A DNA stretch of 64,000 nucleotides from Actinomycetota bacterium (GTDB lineage: Bacteria; Actinomycetota; Acidimicrobiia; IMCC26256; JAENVU01), in contig VGBT01000010.1 of NCBI GenBank assembly GCA_016870395.1, forward strand, positions 1 to 64,000, in the 5' to 3' direction. The notes under the pieces are model-generated. The model was not told the DNA's origin. It saw only the letters and a list, made by a program, of their open reading frames with translations, and made no database searches. The position numbers were made by a program, and so were the translations under genes. How positions within the stretch are numbered: position 1 is the stretch's first letter; the number at the start of each line of letters is the position of its first letter. Positions 58,574 to 64,000 of this stretch are shown here, piece by piece.

Positions 58574-59168
58574 ACAGGAGCAGTTGGGCGATCTGCTCGG
58601 CGGCCTCGGTCGGCGACAGGCCGACGTTCACGACCAGCTCGGGGTGCTCGGGCGCCTCGTAGGGGTCGTCGACCCCGGTGAACCCCGTGATCTCGCCGGC
58701 GCGGGCCTTCTGGTAGAGCCCCTTGGGGTCGCGGCCCTCGCACACCTCGATCGGCGTGGCGACGAAGACCTCGACGAATGCCACGCCGACCTCCGTGTGC
58801 CGAGCCCGGACGCGGTCGCGGTCGGCCCGGTAGGGGGAGATCAGCGGCACGATCGCCACCACGCCGGCATCTGCGAACAGCAGCGCGACCTCGCCGGCCC
58901 GACGGACGTTCTCGGTCCGGCTCGCGGCGTCGAACCCGAGGTCGCCGTTGAGACCGTGCCGAAGGTTGTCGCCGTCGAGCATGTAGGCGGGGATGCCTGC
59001 GGCGACGAGCCGATGCTCGAGTGCCGCCGCGATGGTGGACTTCCCCGAGCCCGAGAGCCCGGTCAGCCACACGGTCGCGCCGCCATGTCCGGTGGCTACC
59101 TCCCGCTCGGCGCGGGTCACGGCCGAAGCGTGGTAGGTGACGTTTGTGCTTCGCGGCTGGTCGGTCAC
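58572..59168 (-). CDS. cysC: Adenylylsulfate (APS) kinase
   Basis: 198 residues from GTG. P-loop 'TGLSGSGKSTIAAALE', 'YMLDGDNLRHGLNGDLGF' and 'YEAPEHPELVV', diagnostic of CysC. It phosphorylates APS to PAPS. It lies 16 bp after cysN in a cysDNC operon. No PAPS reductase or sulfotransferase is in the window. Confidence 0.95.
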   Translation of the reverse strand: MTDQPRSTNVTYHASAVTRAEREVATGHGGATVWLTGLSGSGKSTIAAALEHRLVAAGIPAYMLDGDNLRHGLNGDLGFDAASRTENVRRAGEVALLFADAGVVAIVPLISPYRADRDRVRARHTEVGVAFVEVFVATPIEVCEGRDPKGLYQKARAGEITGFTGVDDPYEAPEHPELVVNVGLSPTEAAEQIAQLLL

Positions 59169-59184
59169 GGCCGGCGGGAAGGGC

Positions 59185-60438
59185 TCAGTCGCCGGTGCCG
59201 AGGATCATCCCCGCGCCGACGGTTTCGTTGGTCCCTTCATCGATCAGGATGAACGAGCCGGTCGTGCGGTTGCGTCGGTACTCGTCGACGAAGAGCGGCG
59301 CGGTGACCCGCAGCGACACGCGACCCATGTCGTTCATCATCAGGGTGCCCGTGGTCTCGTCGCGGTGAAGCGTATTGACGTCGAGACAGTAGTGGAGGTC
59401 GCGCACCATGGCCCGCACCGAACGGGTCGTGTGCTTCAGCGCGTACTTGCCCTTCTCCTGCAGCGGCTTCTCGTTGAACCAGCAGATCATCGCGTCGAGC
59501 TCCTGGGTGACGGTCGGTGCGTTCTGTGGCCGGCAGAGCATGTCGCCGCGCGAGATGTCGATGTCGTCGGCAAGCCGAATCGTCACCGAGTTCGGCGGCA
59601 TCGCCTCGTGCACGCTCCCGCCGTAGAGGTCGATCGACGAGATCGTCGAGATGAGTCCCGACGGGAGCACCAACACCTCGTCGCCCGGCCGAAAGATCCC
59701 GCCTGCGACCTTGCCCGCGTAGCCCCGGTAGTCGTGCCACTTGTCGCTCATCGGGCGGACCACCCATTGCACGGGGAAGCGCGCGTCGATGAGGTTGCGG
59801 TCGGATCCGATGTAGAGGTGCTCGAGGTGGTGCAGGAGCGTCGGGCCGCCGTACCAGGTGAGGTTCGGCGAGTGCTGCGTCACGTTGTCGCCGTGGAGGG
59901 CGGACACCGGGATGAACGCGAGGTCGGTGATGTCGAGCTTGCCGGCCCATTCGCTGAACTCGCTCGTGATGCGATCGAACACCGACTGCTCGTAGTCGAC
60001 CAGGTCCATCTTGTTGACGCACAGTACGAGGTGCCGCACCTGCAGCAGCGACGCGATCACCGAGTGGCGGCGCGACTGTTCCACCACGCCCTTGCGGGCG
60101 TCGATCAGGATCAGCGCGAGATCGGCCGTGGAAGCACCGGTCACCATGTTGCGCGTGTACTGCACGTGGCCGGGCGTGTCGGCGATGATGAACTTGCGGG
60201 TCGGCGTCGCGAAATACCGGTACGCCACGTCGATCGTGATGCCCTGCTCGCGCTCGGCGCGCAGTCCGTCGGTGAGCAGCGCGAGGTTCGTGTAGTCGAA
60301 GCCCTTGTCGCGTGACGTGCGCTCGACGGCCACCAGCTGGTCTTCGAAAATCTGCTTCGAGTCGAGCAGCAGACGCCCGATCAACGTGCTCTTGCCGTCG
60401 TCGACGGAGCCGGCCGTGGCGAACCTCAGGAGCTCCAT
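59185..60438 (-). CDS. cysN: Sulfate adenylyltransferase subunit 1 (GTPase)
   Basis: 417 residues. GTPase motifs 'TAGSVDDGKSTLIGRLL' (G1), 'DTPGHVQYTRNMVTGAS' (G3) and 'VNKMDLVDYEQ' (G4), then EF-Tu-like beta barrels. It drives APS formation with CysD by GTP hydrolysis. It is stand-alone, not the CysNC fusion of many actinobacteria. 25 bp after cysD. Confidence 0.96.
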   Translation of the reverse strand: MELLRFATAGSVDDGKSTLIGRLLLDSKQIFEDQLVAVERTSRDKGFDYTNLALLTDGLRAEREQGITIDVAYRYFATPTRKFIIADTPGHVQYTRNMVTGASTADLALILIDARKGVVEQSRRHSVIASLLQVRHLVLCVNKMDLVDYEQSVFDRITSEFSEWAGKLDITDLAFIPVSALHGDNVTQHSPNLTWYGGPTLLHHLEHLYIGSDRNLIDARFPVQWVVRPMSDKWHDYRGYAGKVAGGIFRPGDEVLVLPSGLISTISSIDLYGGSVHEAMPPNSVTIRLADDIDISRGDMLCRPQNAPTVTQELDAMICWFNEKPLQEKGKYALKHTTRSVRAMVRDLHYCLDVNTLHRDETTGTLMMNDMGRVSLRVTAPLFVDEYRRNRTTGSFILIDEGTNETVGAGMILGTGD

Positions 60439-60463
60439 CAGCGCACTCCTCTCATCAGGCGCA

Positions 60464-61372
60464 CTAGAAGTACCCCTCCTTCTTGCGGTCTTCCATGGCG
60501 GCGTCCGCGAACTTGTCGTCGGCGCGGGTGGCGCCGCGCTCGGTGATCCGGGAGGCGGCGACCTCGACGATCACCTCGTCGGGAGTCGCGGCGGGCGATT
60601 CGACCGCACCTGTGCACGTGGCGTCGCCGACGGTACGAAAGCGGACCAGGAGCTCCTCGACCTCCTCGTCGGGGAGTGGTGTCACGAAGTCGGTGAGCGC
60701 AATCAGCATCCCGTCGCGGCGGAGCACTTGGCGGCGGTGCGCGTAGTAGATCGAGGGGAGCTCGACGGACTCGCGGGCGATGTACTGCCACACGTCCATC
60801 TCGGTCCAGTTCGAGATCGGGAACACGCGGATGTGCTCACCCTGCTTGTGGCGCCCGTTGTAGAGGCTCCAGAGCTCGGGTCGCTGATTCTTCGGGTCCC
60901 ACTGCCCGAACTCGTCGCGGAACGAGTAGACGCGCTCCTTGGCTCGGGCCTTGTCTTCGTCGCGGCGCCCGCCTCCGAACACCGAGTCGAAGCCGTGCTC
61001 CTCGATAGCGTCGAGCAGAGTCACGCTTTGGAGCCGGTTGCGCGTCGCCTTCGGCCCCTTGTCCTCGGTCACGCGGCCCGAATCGATGGACGCCTGTACC
61101 GACGCGACGACCAGGTCCACGCCGAGCTCGGCCGCACGGCGGTCGCGGTAGTCGATCACCTCGTCGAAGTTGTGGCCCGTGTCGACGTGCATCAGCGGAA
61201 AAGGGATCCGGGCCGGCCAGAACGCCTTCTCGGCGATCCGCAGCATCACCGCGGAGTCCTTGCCGCCCGAGAAGAGCAGCACGGGCCGCTCGAACTCGGC
61301 AGCCACTTCCCGCATGATGTGGATCGACTCGGCCTCGAGCTCGTCGAGGTGGGAGATGGCGATGTCGGTCAC
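60464..61372 (-). CDS. cysD: Sulfate adenylyltransferase subunit 2
   Basis: 302 residues from GTG. PP-loop 'LLFSGGKDSAVMLRIAEKAF', 'HVDTGHNFDEVIDYRD', 'GGGRRDEDKARAKER' and C-terminal 'DRKKEGYF', all diagnostic of CysD. It adenylates sulfate. GGAGGG (plus-strand 61380-61385) supports the start, and a TACACT -10 box lies about 34 bp upstream. Confidence 0.96.
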   Translation of the reverse strand: MTDIAISHLDELEAESIHIMREVAAEFERPVLLFSGGKDSAVMLRIAEKAFWPARIPFPLMHVDTGHNFDEVIDYRDRRAAELGVDLVVASVQASIDSGRVTEDKGPKATRNRLQSVTLLDAIEEHGFDSVFGGGRRDEDKARAKERVYSFRDEFGQWDPKNQRPELWSLYNGRHKQGEHIRVFPISNWTEMDVWQYIARESVELPSIYYAHRRQVLRRDGMLIALTDFVTPLPDEEVEELLVRFRTVGDATCTGAVESPAATPDEVIVEVAASRITERGATRADDKFADAAMEDRKKEGYF

Positions 61373-61405
61373 GCCGGTGCCCTCCGACGATGGACGAAAC
61401 GTGCG

Positions 61406-61411
61406 AGTGTA
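61406..61411 (-). promoter_or_regulatory. -10 box TACACT for cysDNC
   Basis: TACACT on the minus strand in the 160-bp gap between cysQ and cysD, giving a leader of roughly 27 nt with a Shine-Dalgarno. The rest of the gap (61412-61532) shows no clear riboswitch or leader peptide. Confidence 0.35.
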
Positions 61412-61532
61412 GCCGCGCTCCGTGACCGAATTATCCCGAGGTCCTCTCGCTGACCGGCCGGGGCGTGGGTTGCTAAGACCCTGAGCATCGGCACGGGGTG
61501 ACCGAGTGTTGAGCGTCCTCGGCGCCGGCCAG

Positions 61533-62267
61533 TCAGGTGCGCGTCAGGGCGAGGACCCGTTCGGCGTGCTCGGGGCGACAGATCAGTAGGTCGGGCAGCG
61601 AGCGCTCAGCCTCGTTGTAGCGCAGCGGCGAGCCGTCGAGTCGGCTCACGTGGAGGCCGGCCGCGGCTGCTACCGCCACCGGCGCCGCGGAGTCCCACTG
61701 GTACTGGCCGCCCGCATGTGCGTACACGTCGACCTCGCCGCGCAGGATCGCCATCGTCTTGGCGCCGGCCGAACCCATCGGCACCAGCTCGGCATCGAGT
61801 GCCTCGCGCAGTCGCTCGGTGACCTCGGGAGGTCGCGTTCGGCTCACGACGAGTCGCACCGGCCCCGGGCGTCTGGGCGTGAGCGCCGGGGTCGGATCCG
61901 TCGCGTACACCGAGCCGAGCGCGGGCAGCGCCACCGCGCCGACGGCTGCGGTGCCGTCAAGTGCGAGCGCCACGTGGACGGCCCAGTCGTCGCGGCCGTC
62001 TTCGCCGAACTCGCGGGTGCCGTCGAGCGGGTCGACGATCCAGACGCGCTCCCGGCCCAGGCGGGTTAGGTCGTCGGCCGACTCCTCCGACATGATCGCG
62101 TCGGTGGGGCGGTGCTCGTGGAGACGGTCGAGGATGAGCACGTTCGCCCGCGCGTCGCCCTCGGCCTTGCGCTCGGCGGGGTCCGCCATCTGCGCTCGTA
62201 GCGCGAGCAGCAGCTCGCCGGCCTCCGACGCGATGCTCGCGGCGAGTGCGGCGTCCGTGGCCGTCAT
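61533..62267 (-). CDS. cysQ: 3'(2'),5'-bisphosphate nucleotidase (CysQ-like, inositol-phosphatase fold)
   Basis: 244 residues from ATG. Metal-binding motifs 'IMSEESADD' (Glu), 'WIVDPLDGTREFGEDG' (DPxDGT) and 'WDSAAPVAVAAAAG' (WDxAAP-like). It dephosphorylates PAP to AMP, relieving product inhibition of PAPS use. ATGA overlap with the Rrf2 gene upstream and the adjacent cysDNC support the CysQ role over a generic inositol phosphatase. Confidence 0.88.
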   Translation of the reverse strand: MTATDAALAASIASEAGELLLALRAQMADPAERKAEGDARANVLILDRLHEHRPTDAIMSEESADDLTRLGRERVWIVDPLDGTREFGEDGRDDWAVHVALALDGTAAVGAVALPALGSVYATDPTPALTPRRPGPVRLVVSRTRPPEVTERLREALDAELVPMGSAGAKTMAILRGEVDVYAHAGGQYQWDSAAPVAVAAAAGLHVSRLDGSPLRYNEAERSLPDLLICRPEHAERVLALTRT

Positions 62268-62725
62268 CGCTTTCTCCGACGCCTTGCTTCGGGGTCGGCG
62301 GCCTTGCGTTCCACGGACTTGGGAAGCTTCCCGGCGGCGAGGTCGGCGAGCGTCACGTGCTCGAGCACGTCGCGCAGGCTGGCGCGCACCGCGATCCAGA
62401 CGTCGACCAGGCGCGTCGCGGCACCGCCATAGTGCAACGTCTCGGGGGCCTCGCCGTGCACCGCGGCGAGCGGGCCGTCGACGGCCCGGATGACGTCGGC
62501 GACGGTCACCTCGTTCGCCGGCAGTGCGAGGAGGTAGCCACCGCGACTCCCCCGGCGCGACGCGACGATTCCGGCCGTGCGCAAGGCTCCCAGGATCGAC
62601 TCGCAGAACTGGAGGGGCGCGTCCTGGGCCTCGGCGAGGTCGACGCCGCGCACCGTACCGCCCGGCGCCGCCGCGAGCTCGCAGCCAAGCCGCACCGCGT
62701 AGTCCGCCTTGGCCGAGATCCGCAT
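62264..62725 (-). CDS. Rrf2-family transcriptional regulator, no Fe-S cysteines
   Basis: 153 residues. Winged helix 'MRISAKADYAVRLGCELAA', recognition region 'LAEAQDAPLQFCESILGALR', wing 'RRGSRGGYLLALPANEVTVADVIRAVDGP'. The three clustered cysteines of IscR/NsrR (after the dimer helix) are missing ('VHGEAPETLHYGG' there), so it is a CymR-like non-Fe-S regulator. First gene with cysQ and divergent from a TauE/SafE permease: probably a sulfur-metabolism repressor. Confidence 0.88.
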   Translation of the reverse strand: MRISAKADYAVRLGCELAAAPGGTVRGVDLAEAQDAPLQFCESILGALRTAGIVASRRGSRGGYLLALPANEVTVADVIRAVDGPLAAVHGEAPETLHYGGAATRLVDVWIAVRASLRDVLEHVTLADLAAGKLPKSVERKAADPEARRRRKR

Positions 62726-62734
62726 AGAGCCGGG

Positions 62735-62740
62735 AACCTA
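62735..62740 (-). promoter_or_regulatory. -10 box TAGGTT, leaderless start of the Rrf2-cysQ operon
   Basis: TAGGTT on the minus strand, 9 nt before the Rrf2 ATG at 62725. No Shine-Dalgarno. Confidence 0.42.
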
Positions 62741-62819
62741 GCCCGGAGGACCCATCTCGACGCCTCGCCGCGGGCGCGTCGCCCGTATGGGCCGATCGGC
62801 CTCTTCTCGTGACTCACAC

Positions 62820-62847
62820 TGGACAATCTCAATCAGGTTGATAGAGT
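62820..62847 (+). promoter_or_regulatory. Promoter with overlapping ATCA-GGT-TGAT repeat, upstream of the permease
   Basis: TGGACA (62820-62825), 16-bp spacer, TAGAGT (62842-62847), then 9 nt to ATG 62857, a leaderless arrangement. The spacer and -10 hold ATCAGGTTGAT (62832-62842), an imperfect dyad well placed for the adjacent Rrf2 regulator. The stretch is distinctly AT-richer than its neighbours. Confidence 0.5.
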
Positions 62848-62856
62848 TAGCCGCTC

Positions 62857-63777
62857 ATGGACAACCTCCTCCTGGTGGCGCTGGCCGGCTTCCTGGCGGC
62901 GATGGTCGACGGCGCGCTCGGCATGGGCTTCGGGCCCACCTCCTCGACGCTGCTGCTCAGCGCGGGGATCCCACCTGCTGCGGTGTCCACTACGGTCAAC
63001 CTGGCGAAGGTGGCCTCAGGGCTTGCGGCGGGCGTGTCGCACTGGCGCTTCCGCAACATCGACCACCGGCTCGTGCTCCAGCTCGCCATCCCCGGCGCAA
63101 TCGGCGCGGTGATCGGGGTGACGGTGCTCACCCACGTTCCGGCCGACACCATCCGGCCGCTGCTGGCCGCCCTGCTTGTGCTCGTCGGGCTGCGCATGCT
63201 GCTGCGGTTCAGCAAGGCGCTGCCCGCGCGTGTGGATGTCGCCGAGGGTGCGGCGTCGACCGAGGGGGCTCCCCGCTTCGACGAGCGCGGCGTGAAGGTC
63301 GTGGCGACCGCCGGTGGTGTCACCAACGGTCTGGTCGGCGCGTGGGGTCCGGTCGTCACCCCGTTCCTGATGCACAAGGGTCTCGAGCCCCGGTTCGCGA
63401 TCGGCTCGGTGAACACCGCCGAGGTGGCGGTGGCGACGGTCGCCGCCGGCTCCCTCGTCGCGTCGCTCGGCCGTAATGGCTTCGACGTCGGCGTGGTCGT
63501 GGCGATGATGGTGGGCGGAGTGTTGGCGGCACCGCTCGCCGCCTGGGTGATCCGCTTCGTCCCCGCCCGGGGTATGGGCGTCGCGGTGGCCGCGCTGCTG
63601 CTCCTCACGAACGTGCGCGACCTCGCTTCGTGGGGAGACCTCGGAAGTATCGCCTGGGCCGGCTACGGCATCGTGGTGGTGCTCGCGCTCGGCGCCGCGC
63701 TCGCCCCGAGGCTCCGGGAACGTCGGCTCAGCGCGCGGTGGCGGGGGGCCGCTGCGGCTCCGGCATCCCTGGACTGA
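62857..63777 (+). CDS. TauE/SafE-family membrane permease
   Basis: 306 residues, about eight membrane helices. 'LVALAGFLAAMVDGALGMGF' and 'GPTSSTLLLSAG' at the N-terminus and the inverted-repeat second half ('GGVTNGLVGAWGPVVTPFLM') are the family signature. The family exports sulfite, sulfoacetate or imports sulfur compounds. Divergent from Rrf2-cysQ, so probably sulfate or sulfite transport in this regulon. The last 50 bp overlap a convergent small gene. Confidence 0.9.
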   Translation: MDNLLLVALAGFLAAMVDGALGMGFGPTSSTLLLSAGIPPAAVSTTVNLAKVASGLAAGVSHWRFRNIDHRLVLQLAIPGAIGAVIGVTVLTHVPADTIRPLLAALLVLVGLRMLLRFSKALPARVDVAEGAASTEGAPRFDERGVKVVATAGGVTNGLVGAWGPVVTPFLMHKGLEPRFAIGSVNTAEVAVATVAAGSLVASLGRNGFDVGVVVAMMVGGVLAAPLAAWVIRFVPARGMGVAVAALLLLTNVRDLASWGDLGSIAWAGYGIVVVLALGAALAPRLRERRLSARWRGAAAAPASLD

Positions 63778-63925
63778 CCGGTCGGCCGAGCAGGCCGTGG
63801 TCGCCCAGCGCCTCCACCGCGACCCGAGCGAGCTGCTCGACGTTCGTGCCGTGCTCGTCGGTCCATGTCGGGTACGACGCCACCAGCGCCTCGACGACGA
63901 TCAGCGCGGCGAGGCTGTCGGTCAT
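63728..63925 (-). CDS. Small hypothetical protein
   Basis: 65 residues from ATG 63925, with a helical N-terminal half ('LAALIVVEALVASYPTW') and a Pro-rich tail. No family recognised. It overlaps the permease 3' end by 50 bp, which lowers confidence. The remaining 75 bp of the window show nothing. Confidence 0.4.
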   Translation of the reverse strand: MTDSLAALIVVEALVASYPTWTDEHGTNVEQLARVAVEALGDHGLLGRPVSPGMPEPQRPPATAR

Positions 63926-64000
63926 GGAGCCACCTTCGCGCCGAACGCCCGAGAGGTGGTGGAGATCCGACGGGTTGCGCCGGGATCCGGTCCGCGCCGC

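Noticed and set aside
61412-61532. SAM/S-box-like riboswitch or Cys-rich leader peptide upstream of cysD
   Set aside because: A 'GGTTGCTAAGACCCTGAGC' string on the plus strand resembles part of an S-box, but no core junction is present, it is on the wrong strand for cysD, and no Cys-rich small frame precedes cysD.
1-64000. tRNA, rRNA, CRISPR arrays, integrases, transposases and prophage
   Set aside because: No T-loop consensus, no regularly spaced repeats and no transposase or integrase motifs were found in either strand.

Overview
The window reads as chromosomal DNA of a very GC-rich actinomycete, most probably an uncultured member of the Acidimicrobiia or a close relative (inference). The basis is dense high-GC coding, many GTG starts, ATGA/GTGA gene overlaps, TANNNT -10 boxes lying 6 to 10 nt before start codons (leaderless messages), an F420-type luciferase-like oxidoreductase, acyl-CoA and thiolase/DUF35 lipid genes, and an AftD-type arabinofuranosyltransferase. 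I see no rRNA, tRNA, CRISPR array, integrase or intact insertion sequence.

Layout. 0-0.5 kb: a truncated AbiEi-like gene next to two copies of a small hairpin repeat. 0.5-9.4 kb: two GT39-like membrane glycosyltransferases around a lipid-degradation block (MaoC hydratase, two zinc-ribbon/OB-fold DUF35 proteins, an AhpD-like protein, an Ltp2-like thiolase-fold protein, and two divergent acyl-CoA dehydrogenases). 9.4-14 kb: a leftward CDP-deoxysugar operon (rfbF, rfbG, rfbH, 3,5-epimerase-like, reductase-like) resembling the CDP-ascarylose route but without the E3 reductase. 14-17.5 kb: a GT2-methyltransferase fusion and a polytopic glycosyltransferase-like protein. 17.6-21.9 kb: a zone of gene decay, with an acyltransferase and a DUF7144 membrane protein each broken by one in-frame stop, and a shredded solute-binding protein gene, around an intact D-aminoacylase-type amidohydrolase. 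22-24.5 kb: a zinc dehydrogenase, a VOC protein and an LLM oxidoreductase in one operon. 25-30 kb: a mannosyl-transfer module (GT39-like, PIG-V-like, UDP-galactopyranose-mutase-like flavoprotein, polyprenol-phosphate mannose synthase). 30-42.3 kb: further GT-C-type proteins, including a tandem 617-residue twin pair and a third relative, a second GT2-methyltransferase fusion, and two acyltransferases (one with an SGNH domain). 42.4-48.5 kb: two NAD-dependent epimerases, a GMC oxidoreductase with its small partner, a third GT39 paralogue and a methyltransferase. 48.6-55 kb: a GT4 enzyme overlapping a 1,496-residue AftD homologue, then an O-methyltransferase. 55-57.8 kb: a class II aldolase, a 2-hydroxyacid dehydrogenase and a UDP-glucose-4-epimerase-like gene. 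57.8-64 kb: VapBC, then a sulfate-activation block (cysC, cysN, cysD, cysQ, an Rrf2 regulator) and a divergent TauE/SafE permease.

How it fits together. Most of 9-57 kb makes nucleotide-activated sugars, loads them on polyprenyl phosphate, transfers them outside the membrane and decorates the product with acyl and methyl groups, so this is a cell-envelope glycan locus interleaved with lipid catabolism. Two kinds of non-coding signal run through it. One is a 14-bp TGAC-N6-GTCA palindrome just upstream of four genes or gene pairs, probably one regulon. The other is a set of perfect hairpins at convergent gene ends, two of which belong to one dispersed ~50-bp palindrome family. No stretch above 300 bp lacks a gene or gene remnant.
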